Positions 16,132 to 25,603 of a DNA stretch of 64,000 bases are shown here, in pieces; within the stretch, counting starts at the first letter, position 1, and each line of letters opens with the position of its first letter. The translations under genes and the position numbers were made by a program. Source of the stretch: an uncultured Porphyromonadaceae bacterium (lineage in GTDB: Bacteria > Bacteroidota > Bacteroidia > Bacteroidales > Muribaculaceae); contig CABUPJ010000012.1 of NCBI GenBank assembly GCA_902493335.1, forward strand, positions 1-64,000, given 5' to 3'. The notes below the pieces were generated by a model, which made no database searches, was not told where the DNA came from, and was given only the letters and a program-made list of their open reading frames with translations.

Positions 16132-18132
16132 ATGAAGATTTTTAAACTTATGAGCTTGGCAATTACTGCTGTAGCTCTGTCTTTCGCATTTTACGGCTGT
16201 AATGATGACGTAGATTACCCTGACAATCCGACGGGTGGCTCGGGGATTCATGTCACGTTGCCGAAGTCAATCGAGGTAATCAAGGGGCAGGATTGCACTT
16301 TCCCGCTGTCGGAAGGCGACGACATCGCCATGACCGACGTCGTCTATCTCGAGAATCTTCAGGGTGTTTTCTTTGAATGCCCGATAACATCGGTCGTGCC
16401 CGTCGCCGCTTCTTCAGAGCTGGGTGTGGGCCGTTTCTCGTTTACTCTTCCCAAGAATTTTGCCGACGGGTCATATCGCGTCTATATCAAACGCGGTGAC
16501 AGCCGCAAGATGTGCGGTACGGTAAACATCACTCTTATCGACAAGCCTATCGACATCACCGAAGGCACGACTGTCTATGGCCGCATCTCTACAGAGGACG
16601 GTCCGGTTGCCGGTGTTGTTGTCAGCGACGGTGTCGAGACTGCGGTTACAGACGCCGACGGCGTCTATCAGCTTGCGTCGACAAAGATCAAGGGATATGT
16701 CTTCATGTCGGTTCCCTCGGGTTACGAGCCCGAACAGCTCGGCATCCTTCCCGTGATTTATGCCAAGCTCAAAGGCGGTCCCAACGAACCCGAGAGCGCT
16801 CACTTCAAACTCAGGAAGGTCGATCAGAGCAAATACAAGATGCTTGTCTTCGGTGACATGCACCTGGCCAACCGCACCGACGACCTCAAGCAGTTCACTG
16901 AATTCACCGACGATGTCAAGGATTATATCCGTCAGAATCCCGACACGCGTTTCTATGCCCTCACTCTCGGCGACATGTCGTGGGATCTCTACTGGGCCAG
17001 CCGCAAGTATGATCTCACCAACTATCTCGACGATATCAACAAACGCCTCCCCAACCTGATGATCTACCACACCATCGGCAATCACGACAACAAGATGGAG
17101 ACGACCAACAACGTCGACGCCAAGGCTCCTTACTGGGCCAACATATCTCCCGAATATTATTCATATAATATCGGCGGCATCCACTATATCGTTCTTGACA
17201 ATATCGACTGCAGCAACTACGACGGAACATCGAGCCGCAACTATATCCAGCGCCTGATGCCCGAGCAGTTCAGCTGGCTCGCCAAAGATCTGGCTTATGT
17301 CGACAAATCGACTCCCATCGTCGTGACGATGCACGCTCCGATATTCTATCCCATCGCCACAAGCGACAAGTTCAAGGGCGAGCTCACCAATACCAGCGAC
17401 GTCCTCAACGCTTTCGACGGCTATACGGTGCATTTCATCACGGGCCACACCCATAAGAGCCACAACGTGCGTCCGTCAGACAAGATTATCAAAGGACGTC
17501 CGGTCTATGAGCACAACGTGACTGCTATCTGCGGTTCATGGTGGTGGTCGGGCCACTATACGAAAGACGTACATCTCAGCCCCGACGGTTCTCCCGGCGG
17601 TTATGAAATCTGGGACATCAACGGTCAGGACATCAAATGGGTCTACAAGGGCACCAAGATGGATCAGAACATCCAGTTCCGCAGCTACGACCTCAACAAC
17701 GTCAGCTTCTCGGGCGCCGATGTTCCCAATATGTCGGCCAGCGCTCCGACGAGCGTCAAGAACGCATGGCTCAGATATGAAAGCGCCTATCCTAACACCA
17801 AGAAGAATACTATCCTTGTCAATGTCTGGAACTGGAGCAACGACTGGAAGATCAGCATCAAGACTGTCAACGGTCAGGAACTCGAAGTCAAAGAAGGCTG
17901 GGCCTACGACCCGCTTCACATCGCAGCCATGTCTGTGCCGCGTTTCAATGACGCCGACCTCACATCTGTGCCTAACTTCGTGACACAGTCGTTCCCCCAT
18001 TTCTTCAGAGCTACGGCTCCCGACGTCGACACTGACGTCATCATCACCGTAACTGACGAATTCGGCACGGTCTACACCGAGACCATGGAACGCCCCAAGG
18101 CTTTCAGCACAGATCTCTATCGTAGAAAATAA
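16132..18132 (+). CDS. Calcineurin-like phosphoesterase lipoprotein
   Basis: A 666-residue surface or periplasmic lipoprotein (lipobox FYGC, C23). It has an N-terminal beta-sandwich domain (about 35-230), a metallophosphoesterase core and a C-terminal domain (about 480-660). The core is complete: GDMH (242-244), LGDMSWD, GNHD (316-319), a lone histidine in VTMHAPI and GHTH (438-441), which together bind two metal ions. Hydrolysis of a phosphoester is expected, but the substrate is not evident. The three-part layout matches the MetallophosN-Metallophos-MetallophosC proteins of Bacteroidetes. It opens an operon with SusC, SusD and a surface lipoprotein, so its product or substrate is probably handled by that system. 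Confidence 0.85.
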   Translation: MKIFKLMSLAITAVALSFAFYGCNDDVDYPDNPTGGSGIHVTLPKSIEVIKGQDCTFPLSEGDDIAMTDVVYLENLQGVFFECPITSVVPVAASSELGVGRFSFTLPKNFADGSYRVYIKRGDSRKMCGTVNITLIDKPIDITEGTTVYGRISTEDGPVAGVVVSDGVETAVTDADGVYQLASTKIKGYVFMSVPSGYEPEQLGILPVIYAKLKGGPNEPESAHFKLRKVDQSKYKMLVFGDMHLANRTDDLKQFTEFTDDVKDYIRQNPDTRFYALTLGDMSWDLYWASRKYDLTNYLDDINKRLPNLMIYHTIGNHDNKMETTNNVDAKAPYWANISPEYYSYNIGGIHYIVLDNIDCSNYDGTSSRNYIQRLMPEQFSWLAKDLAYVDKSTPIVVTMHAPIFYPIATSDKFKGELTNTSDVLNAFDGYTVHFITGHTHKSHNVRPSDKIIKGRPVYEHNVTAICGSWWWSGHYTKDVHLSPDGSPGGYEIWDINGQDIKWVYKGTKMDQNIQFRSYDLNNVSFSGADVPNMSASAPTSVKNAWLRYESAYPNTKKNTILVNVWNWSNDWKISIKTVNGQELEVKEGWAYDPLHIAAMSVPRFNDADLTSVPNFVTQSFPHFFRATAPDVDTDVIITVTDEFGTVYTETMERPKAFSTDLYRRK

Positions 18133-18168
18133 ACCTGATTTCTAATAACCATCACATTTGATTTTGTT

Positions 18169-21100
18169 ATGAAACTAATCCAAAAACTAATTCTCATGCT
18201 GGCATTGCTGCTGGCGGGCGCTCCCGCGGCGCTTGCGGCAGACCGTATGCTGACGGGTAATGTCCGCGACGCGCAGGACGAGCCCCTCATCGGTGTCAGC
18301 GTTCAGGTGGTTGAGAATAAAGCGGCTGTCAGCACCGATATTGACGGCAACTTTACCATCAAGGTGCCTGCCGGCGCTGTGACCCTTAAAATATCTTATG
18401 TAGGATATAAACCAAAAAATGTAAAGGTCGGCGCCGACCAGACCAAGGTTGATATCATACTCGAGGAAGACGCCATGATGCTCGAAGAGACTGTCGTTGT
18501 CGGCTATGGTGTACAGAAGAAAGTCAACCTCACCGGCTCGGTCGCCGCAGTTGACGGAGCAAAACTCGAGGACCGTCTGTCACATTCTGTGTCGAACATG
18601 CTTCAAGGTTCGGTCCCCGGCCTTAACATCACGACTAATTCGGGCGTACCCGGACAGCAATCCGGTGAGCTTAATATTCGAGGTGTGACATCAATCGCGG
18701 CGAAATCAGCACCGTTGGTCCTTATCGACGGAACAATCGGCGATATGGACGACGTCAATCCCAATGATATAGCTTCGATTTCGGTTATCAAAGACGCATC
18801 GGCGGCAGCTGTCTACGGTGCCCGCGGCGCCTTCGGTGTCATCCTCGTGACGACCAAGAGCGGCAAGTCGGACAATGGCAAAGCCAAAGTGCGCTTCAGT
18901 GGTCGCTGGGGCTGGAACGAGCCTACGACAAGCACTGAATACGAGACCCGCGGCTACTGGTCGGTATACACAGTCAACCAGTTTGTCACAGCCAACGGTA
19001 CCGCCAAGGAAGTCAATTATACTGACTACGATATGATGCAGCTTCTCGCCCGTGTCAACGACAAGACCGAGAATCCCGACCGTCCCTGGACGATGGAAAT
19101 CGAGCGCAACGGCAAGCGTCAGTGGATCTACTACGGCAACTATGACCGCTACCATATGGTCTTTAACGACCAGCGCCCCACTCAGCAGTATAATCTCTCC
19201 ATTAATGGTGGCACTGATGCTGCGAAGTATTATTTGTCGGGTGGTTACAACCACGAAAAAGGTATGCTTAAAGTCAACCCCGATATTTACAAGAAGTATA
19301 ATCTCAGGGCCAAAATTGACTTCAATATAAATAAATGGATTACGATGCAGAACAATACGGCATTCATGGGTTCGACGTATAACTTCGTAGGTCCTGATGC
19401 CAATGTCGAGAACGCACTCGCATACGGTGCCCGCCATGCTCTTGCCTGCTTCCCCGAGAAAAACCCCGACGGCAGCTGGCTGTATCTCAACTCATATAAC
19501 AGCCGAGGTATCATGAACGGACGTCATATTATGCTTGCCGAGGGCAATCACCGTAATGTAAGACGTCGCACGGAGTTCACCAACATGACCCGCATGGATA
19601 TCAAACCTATCAAGCAGCTGACAGTAACCGCCGATTTTACCTACCGTTTCTCGCAGAGCCGTAATACATTCCGCGGCAACAACATCACATATCGCGTCAC
19701 CCCCGACGGCCCGCTGGAATCATACAAGACCGGTGCGGGTCAGAACGAGCTGACAGAACAGGTCTATACCCGCAATTATTACACTGTCAATGCTTTTGCA
19801 ACTTATAACGATACCTTTGCCGGAGATCACAATCTCACTGTCGTCGGAGGTTACAACTATGAGTCATACGATTATAAAAATATATCGGCCTATGCGCAGA
19901 ATCTTACCTCAGAAGATCTCGACGACCTTGAGCTCAAAGGCGGTGAGGGAGAGATAAGAGTCGGCGGCGGTCAAGCCGGCTATGCTATTCAGGGTATTTT
20001 CGGGCGTATCAACTATGATTATAAAGGCAAATATCTCGTAGAACTCAGCGGCCGTATCGACGGCACGTCGCGTTTTGCCAAAGGTCATCGCTGGAGCGCA
20101 TATCCCTCGGGTTCGGTAGGCTGGCGTATGTCAGAAGAAAGTTTCTTCCAACCGCTCCGCAGTACAGTGGACAATCTTAAAATACGTTTTTCATACGGCC
20201 GACTCGGTAATCAGAACATCAAAGAATATTATACCTATCTCCGTCAGGTAACTTCTCATAACTTTGCCGGATATACTTTTGACGGCAATACGATGGGCAC
20301 CTATACATCGATTCAGGATCCGATTGCTTCAGACCGTACATGGGAGAAAGCCGAACACTATGACCTCGGCATCGACGCCTCGTTCTTCGGTACAAGACTC
20401 AATATCACAGCCGACGGATATATCCGCCGCACGGTAGATATGCTTGCCGAGGGTGTTGCGCTTCCAAGCGTCTATGGCGCCAACGCACCGCTTATGAATG
20501 TCGCTAACCTTAACACCAAAGGTTATGAGGTATCTGTCAACTGGATGGATAATATCCAGCTCGGAAACCAGATGCTGACTTACAGCGTCGGATTTAACCT
20601 CAGCGACTACCGCTCGAAGATTACAAAATATGACAACCCTGACCGTTCGTTTGCCAAAGATTATTATGAAGGCATGGAATATGGCGAAATCTGGGGCTTC
20701 AAGACCGGTGGTCTGTTCAAGACAACAGAGGAAGCTCAGAAATATGCTTCTGAAGTCAACCTCGCTTATGTAGCCAAACGTATCAACGGCGGCTGGCAGG
20801 CAGGCGATATCAAATATCTCGACGTCGACGGCAGCGGCGATATCGGCCTCGGCAAGAATACTGTAGACGACCCCGGTGACCGCGTCAAACTTGGCAATAA
20901 ATTACCTCGCCTGCAGTATGGCTTCAACGCAAGCATCCGCTACTTCGGCTTCGATGTTTCGGCATTCTTCCAGGGCACAGGCAACCACTACTGGTATCCC
21001 CACGGACACTCGATGCCTTTCTGGGGCTCGTATTCTTATCCCTACCTGAGCTTCATGCCGGCGGACTTCCGCGAGAAAATCTGGTCTGAGGACAACCCCA

Positions 21101-21435
21101 ACGCATACTTCCCCCGTCCTATGGCTTACGCCTCGACATCGGGCACACTGCAGTTTGTCAACGACCGTTATCTCCAGAACCTCCGCTATCTGCGCTTCAA
21201 AAATTTGACCGTGGGTTATACCTTACCCAAGAAATGGACGAAAGTCGCCTATATGGAGAAAGTTCGCGTCTACTTCTCGGGCGAGAACCTCTGCTACTGG
21301 TCACCCTTGAAGAAGAACACCAAATATATTGACCCCGAAGCGGCATTTGACCGTACAGGCGGCGACGGCGTGATGAGCAACATGTTCTATCCGTGGTCGA
21401 GAACGTTTATGTTTGGTATCGACGTAACATTCTAA
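18169..21435 (+). CDS. SusC/RagA-type TonB-linked outer-membrane transporter
   Basis: A 1088-residue protein: signal peptide (to about A24), carboxypeptidase-regulatory-like domain (LTGNVRDAQDEPLIGVSV, about 28-110), TonB-box/plug region with VVVGYGVQKK and the SusC signature ISVIKDASAAAVYGARG, then the 22-strand barrel ending in an aromatic residue (FGIDVTF). It imports a ligand captured by its SusD partner, using energy from TonB. It starts 36 nt after the phosphoesterase and is followed directly by SusD. Confidence 0.95.
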   Translation: MKLIQKLILMLALLLAGAPAALAADRMLTGNVRDAQDEPLIGVSVQVVENKAAVSTDIDGNFTIKVPAGAVTLKISYVGYKPKNVKVGADQTKVDIILEEDAMMLEETVVVGYGVQKKVNLTGSVAAVDGAKLEDRLSHSVSNMLQGSVPGLNITTNSGVPGQQSGELNIRGVTSIAAKSAPLVLIDGTIGDMDDVNPNDIASISVIKDASAAAVYGARGAFGVILVTTKSGKSDNGKAKVRFSGRWGWNEPTTSTEYETRGYWSVYTVNQFVTANGTAKEVNYTDYDMMQLLARVNDKTENPDRPWTMEIERNGKRQWIYYGNYDRYHMVFNDQRPTQQYNLSINGGTDAAKYYLSGGYNHEKGMLKVNPDIYKKYNLRAKIDFNINKWITMQNNTAFMGSTYNFVGPDANVENALAYGARHALACFPEKNPDGSWLYLNSYNSRGIMNGRHIMLAEGNHRNVRRRTEFTNMTRMDIKPIKQLTVTADFTYRFSQSRNTFRGNNITYRVTPDGPLESYKTGAGQNELTEQVYTRNYYTVNAFATYNDTFAGDHNLTVVGGYNYESYDYKNISAYAQNLTSEDLDDLELKGGEGEIRVGGGQAGYAIQGIFGRINYDYKGKYLVELSGRIDGTSRFAKGHRWSAYPSGSVGWRMSEESFFQPLRSTVDNLKIRFSYGRLGNQNIKEYYTYLRQVTSHNFAGYTFDGNTMGTYTSIQDPIASDRTWEKAEHYDLGIDASFFGTRLNITADGYIRRTVDMLAEGVALPSVYGANAPLMNVANLNTKGYEVSVNWMDNIQLGNQMLTYSVGFNLSDYRSKITKYDNPDRSFAKDYYEGMEYGEIWGFKTGGLFKTTEEAQKYASEVNLAYVAKRINGGWQAGDIKYLDVDGSGDIGLGKNTVDDPGDRVKLGNKLPRLQYGFNASIRYFGFDVSAFFQGTGNHYWYPHGHSMPFWGSYSYPYLSFMPADFREKIWSEDNPNAYFPRPMAYASTSGTLQFVNDRYLQNLRYLRFKNLTVGYTLPKKWTKVAYMEKVRVYFSGENLCYWSPLKKNTKYIDPEAAFDRTGGDGVMSNMFYPWSRTFMFGIDVTF

Positions 21436-21449
21436 ACCTTAAACAGATT

Positions 21450-23264
21450 ATGGCAATGAAAAAAATAATTCCGGTATTAATGTTGGCTTTGGCAGCCGGA
21501 CTGTCTTCATGTGAAGATTGGATAGATACTAAGCCGAAAGATTCGGTCGACGACATCGCTTATTTTAAAAACGATGATCAATTTAAGCTGTTCACCAATC
21601 CCTACTATAACAACCTGCTCACAAAAGAGCCTTATACAGAGCAGAGTGACCAGTATGTGCAGATGAATCTGTCTGCGGTCATTATCGGCGGCAACCGCCG
21701 TCAGGTGCCCGAATCGGGCGGAGGCTGGTCATGGGGTACGTTGCGTCGTATAAACGAGTGTCTCGACCATGCCGACCAGTGTGATGACGAATCGGTCAGA
21801 GAGCATTATGTGGCTCTGTCGAGATTCTTCCGCGCATATTTTTATTTCGAGAAAGTTAAGCGATTCGGCGATGTGCCCTGGTATGACAAGCCTATCGGTT
21901 CGGCTGATACTGAGCAGTTGCAAAAAGCACGCGATTCTCGCGAATTTGTAATGACCGAGATGCTTAAAGACATCGACTACGCAATAAAAATACTTCCAGT
22001 AAAAGCCAAGAATCCCGATAATCCTTATCGTGTGTCGCACGGCGCCGCTCTCGCGCTGAAAGCACAGTTCTGCCTCTACGAGGGTACATACCGCAAGTAT
22101 CACAACATCAGCCTCGAAGGGCATGACTATAAGTTCTATCTCGAACAGGCTGCTGCTGCCGCCAAGCAGCTTATGGAAGAGAAAGAGTATAAGCTCTACA
22201 GCACCAATAATCCCTCGAAAGACTATCTGACGCTCTTCACCCTTGAAGATGCCAATCCCGATGAATATATTCTTGCGATACGTAATAATTATTCTCTTGG
22301 TGTATGCCATAACGCCAACGGCCTGTCTTTCCAGCCCACGCAGGGTATCCCCGGTCTGACCCGCAACTTCATCAACACTTATCTGATGAAAGACGGCAGT
22401 CGCTTCACCGACAAAGCCGGCTGGCAGACTATGGTCTTCGCCGATGAGATGAAAGACCGTGATCCGCGCCTGTTCCAGAGCATCCGTGGCCTTGGTTACA
22501 CCCGTATCGGCAAGAGCGAAGTGCTTGCACCTGATTTCGGCTATTGCACAACAGGTTATATGCCGATTAAATTCATCGTTGCGCCTGATGTCAATGGCGG
22601 TCAGGTAGACCGCGGCGGCCGTAATACAAACGATATCCCCGTTTTCCGTTACGCCGAAGTCCTTCTCAACTATGCGGAGGCCAAGGCCGAGCTCGGCACC
22701 CTCACCCAGGAAGACCTCAACAACTCGGTCAATCTTATCCGCAAGCGTGCCGGCATGCCCGATCTTATCATGGCCGACGCCAACGCCACGCCCGACCCCT
22801 ATCTGCTGTCGGCTGAGACAGGCTTCACCAACGTGACAGGCAGCAACGCCGGCGTCATCCTCGAGATCCGTCGCGAGCGCGGCATCGAGCTTCTTGAAGA
22901 AGGCTTCCGTCTTGGCGACCTCTTCCGCTGGAAAGCCGGTCTGAGACTCAACCAGTCGATTCAGGGCATGTATTTCCCCGGCCCCGGCGAATATGACCTG
23001 ACAGGCGACGGCAAGGTAAACCTCGTGCTTTATGCAAACGGCACACCTGCACCCTCGGCCCCCGCCGGTGCTCTTGTAAAAGAAATCGGCAAGGAGATTC
23101 TGCTCTCTGAGGGCGCAAGCGGTTATGTCGATTATCACAAAAACCACGAGCGCTATGGCTTCAACGAGGGCCGCGACTACCTCTATCCGATACCCATCAA
23201 CGAACGTTCGCTCAACCATAATCTTACCCAGAACCCGGGCTGGAACGACGGTCTTGATTTCTAA
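21450..23264 (+). CDS. SusD/RagB-type nutrient-binding lipoprotein
   Basis: A 604-residue lipoprotein with lipobox LSSC (C21), helical TPR-like N-terminal half and the family C-terminal half (FRYAEVLLNYAEAKAELG, then INLIRKRAGM-like NLIRKRAGM and RRERGIELLEEGFRLGDLFRWK). It lids the SusC barrel and binds the ligand at the cell surface. The frame is open from 21393, overlapping susC, but the signal peptide sets the start at the ATG at 21450 (MAMKKII), with 21456 an alternative. Confidence 0.94.
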   Translation: MAMKKIIPVLMLALAAGLSSCEDWIDTKPKDSVDDIAYFKNDDQFKLFTNPYYNNLLTKEPYTEQSDQYVQMNLSAVIIGGNRRQVPESGGGWSWGTLRRINECLDHADQCDDESVREHYVALSRFFRAYFYFEKVKRFGDVPWYDKPIGSADTEQLQKARDSREFVMTEMLKDIDYAIKILPVKAKNPDNPYRVSHGAALALKAQFCLYEGTYRKYHNISLEGHDYKFYLEQAAAAAKQLMEEKEYKLYSTNNPSKDYLTLFTLEDANPDEYILAIRNNYSLGVCHNANGLSFQPTQGIPGLTRNFINTYLMKDGSRFTDKAGWQTMVFADEMKDRDPRLFQSIRGLGYTRIGKSEVLAPDFGYCTTGYMPIKFIVAPDVNGGQVDRGGRNTNDIPVFRYAEVLLNYAEAKAELGTLTQEDLNNSVNLIRKRAGMPDLIMADANATPDPYLLSAETGFTNVTGSNAGVILEIRRERGIELLEEGFRLGDLFRWKAGLRLNQSIQGMYFPGPGEYDLTGDGKVNLVLYANGTPAPSAPAGALVKEIGKEILLSEGASGYVDYHKNHERYGFNEGRDYLYPIPINERSLNHNLTQNPGWNDGLDF

Positions 23265-23295
23265 CAGCTTTTCTTTAATTCAATAAGACAGAACG

Positions 23296-24828
23296 ATGAA
23301 TAAGAAACTAAACATATTCGTAATAGCGCTGCTGGCCTGCCTCAGCTTCGCCGTGACATCATGCGACGATGACGACGACAACAAGCTATCGAAGGCAACG
23401 ATGACCAGCGCCACATATCTTGACTTTGATGCCGAAAACGCCCAGACCGCCATAATCACGGTCTATGCCGACGCGGCGTGGTCGGTAGTCGAGGCTCCCG
23501 ACTGGGTAGCAGTAGAGCCGGCGGCCGGTGTCGGCGTTACTGAAGTCAGAATTTCTGTCGGCGACAACTACCGCGACGGCGCTCCCGACAATCCCCGCAA
23601 GGCAAAAGTTGTCTTCAAAGGCGCCAACCTCGAGAGCATGTCGACCGTCGAGGTCCGCCAGGACGGCGACAAATTCCGCGACCTCCCCGTCATAAAGGCC
23701 GCAGAGGCTGAAGCTCTCGCCGACGAGAAGATGAGCAAGATCGAGAACCTTGTCGTGACGGGCAAGATCGGTGAGGATGCCGTAGCCACCGACGGCACGG
23801 CCAACATCTTCATCACCTATGTCGCCGACGGCGGTCTCGATAAGATTACTCCCGGCGACGTCATCACGCTCGAAGGAACAAAGATGACCGACGCGCGCAA
23901 ACTGCCCTATTTCATGGCCGACCGCGTCACCATGACCGACCACGTATCTGAAGTGACATATCCCGACGCTGTCGACATCACCACTCAGCTCGACAGCTAT
24001 TCGGCCTCGACGTATACCTATGTGATGGCCACCGGTATCCTCGACGGCACAACGCTCGTTGTCGACGGAGCCACCAACACCCTCAGCGTCGTCGGCTCGG
24101 GTCCCGACGTCGACATGAACGCTCTGAGCGGCCACAAGGTGACCGTCAAAGGCTATTATGCAGGTACAGCCACCCCGATCGTGCGCTTCTTCGCCATGGA
24201 GGCCGAAGACCTCGGCATCTTCGAGGTTGTCTACTTTGCCGACGACTTCGAATGGTTCGAGCCTTGGTCAAGCCAGACTCCCGCCGGCGATACAATCGGC
24301 TCGAACGATTCTGACGCCACGGCCCAGCAGCTCGGCACCAACAAAGTCGACGACGTATCGACCTACGACGCCCTCCTTGAAAGAGGATATGACATCATCG
24401 CCACACACCATCCCGACAAATCAGAGCGCAAACCGCAGGCTCAGACCTACATCCAGCGCAACTACCTCAAATTCGGCCTCACCGGCTATCAGAGCGGTAT
24501 CGTGCTGCCGAAGATCGAGGGCGTGCCCTCGGGCGCACATCTGTTGCTCTCGTTCGACACCTGTACACAGCGTCAGGGCAGCGGCGTCTTCGACGACACC
24601 GAGCTTGTCGTCATCGTCGAGACCGGTACGGCCCGCAGTGAATTCGAGTTCCCCGTGCCGCATCCCGAAAAAGACGGTGCCTATAAGTGGGCGAAAGTCG
24701 AAGTAGACCTCGAAGGCGTCACAGTGACACCCGACACCAAGATCACCATCCGCAATGCCGACAGCCAGTGGCCCAGCTCTAAGGCTCTCCGCTGGTATCT
24801 CGACAACCTCAAACTTAAGGAAAAATAA
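23296..24828 (+). CDS. BACON-like / DUF5689-like surface lipoprotein of the SusCD operon
   Basis: A 510-residue lipoprotein (lipobox VTSC, C23, followed by five aspartates, an acidic stretch of the kind seen in surface-exported lipoproteins). Residues about 40-125 form a BACON-like beta-sandwich (AAWSVVEAPDWVAVEPAAG). Residues 130-300 resemble the OB-fold DUF5689 domain, and the C-terminal 200 residues look like a jelly-roll binding domain (FADDFEWFEPW...). It occupies the SusE/SusF position, so ligand binding at the surface is likely. No catalytic motif is visible. A strong hairpin follows the gene. Confidence 0.75.
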   Translation: MNKKLNIFVIALLACLSFAVTSCDDDDDNKLSKATMTSATYLDFDAENAQTAIITVYADAAWSVVEAPDWVAVEPAAGVGVTEVRISVGDNYRDGAPDNPRKAKVVFKGANLESMSTVEVRQDGDKFRDLPVIKAAEAEALADEKMSKIENLVVTGKIGEDAVATDGTANIFITYVADGGLDKITPGDVITLEGTKMTDARKLPYFMADRVTMTDHVSEVTYPDAVDITTQLDSYSASTYTYVMATGILDGTTLVVDGATNTLSVVGSGPDVDMNALSGHKVTVKGYYAGTATPIVRFFAMEAEDLGIFEVVYFADDFEWFEPWSSQTPAGDTIGSNDSDATAQQLGTNKVDDVSTYDALLERGYDIIATHHPDKSERKPQAQTYIQRNYLKFGLTGYQSGIVLPKIEGVPSGAHLLLSFDTCTQRQGSGVFDDTELVVIVETGTARSEFEFPVPHPEKDGAYKWAKVEVDLEGVTVTPDTKITIRNADSQWPSSKALRWYLDNLKLKEK

Positions 24829-24852
24829 TTTGAATTCCTGATAAACACAACC

Positions 24853-24890
24853 GAGCGCCCCGACAGCCCATTGAGCCTGCCGGGGCGCTC
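24853..24890 (+). terminator. Terminator of the SusCD operon
   Basis: GAGCGCCCCG at 24853-24862 pairs with CGGGGCGCTC at 24881-24890, and an inner CAG/CTG continues the stem past one mismatch. The following sequence has only a weak T-run. Confidence 0.7.
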
Positions 24891-24899
24891 AACATTTCT

Positions 24900-25260
24900 G
24901 CGGTTCACAATCCGTAGCAGTGCACAATTCACGATTCACAATCGCGTCAGGCGACATGTAGGTACGGCTTCAGCCGTAGCACCGAGCCGCGTTAGCGGCG
25001 GCAGCTCATTAGGCACGTACGAGGCGCAACGCGCCGTAGTGCGTGTGTCAAAGAGCATTTGACGCAAAAGAGCCGCATTAGCGGCGACACTGGCAGCCGT
25101 AGCACCGCCGTCTCAAGAACAGAAGACCACAAGGACATAAGAACATAAGATTAATTCAATGCAAAATTCACAATGCACAATTCACAATCGCGTATGGAGG
25201 TACGGCTTCAGCCGTAGCACCACTATATCATGAGCACAAGACCACAAAGGTCATAATAAC
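24900..25260. repeat. Composite REP-like repeat block A
   Basis: This gene-free stretch holds two copies of TACGGCTTCAGCCGTA (24963-24978, 25201-25216), GC hairpins such as GCCGCGTTAGCGGC near 24986, a segment of the form AAGAACAxAAGACCACAAGGACATAAGAACATAAG (about 25114-25150) and CACAAT-rich short repeats (about 24922-24945, 25159-25192) leading into ATCGCGTATGGAGG. The same modules occur inverted at 28390-28500. No coding potential is evident; the only frames are short and repeat-derived. Confidence 0.7.
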
Positions 25261-25472
25261 AAAAGACTATATCACTCTTCTGTTCTATCATACTACAGCT
25301 TTATATATACCTGGAAGTCAGCTGATTGAAGAGTGTTGTAGTATAACCTTGAGTTGCCGTTTGGACGGCATAGGGACTTCTGCCTTCTGTTCTTTTGTTT
25401 ATGATAGGCCGTCGGGATTTATGGCCTTTTGTTATTTTTTGTTGCATAAAAAATTTACATATTTTTTAAAAT

Positions 25473-25506
25473 ATTGTATAGCGTAAGATAAAAAATATTA
25501 CCTTTG
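25473..25506 (+). promoter_or_regulatory. Promoter of the secreted CHB_HEX_C-like protein gene
   Basis: ATTG at 25473-25476, 22 nt, then TACCTTTG at 25499-25506. It lies about 100 nt before the ATG at 25604. The stretch 25261-25470 between the repeat block and this promoter is AT-rich with no other site that I can name. Confidence 0.5.
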
Positions 25507-25603
25507 CAGTCAGAATACTACGTGTTACTGAACGATGCCCGAGCGACATCATCCTTTTATCGAACAATGCATATATAATTAACCCTTATAAATCTCGTTT
25601 CAT

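Noticed and set aside
21729..23219. A 496-codon open frame antisense to susD
   Set aside because: SusD is unmistakable on the plus strand, and the antisense product has no recognisable motif or start signal.
24900..25260. A CRISPR array in the repeat-rich gap
   Set aside because: The repeats are palindromes and short CACAAT-type motifs at irregular spacing. There is no regular repeat-spacer pattern and no cas gene in the window.
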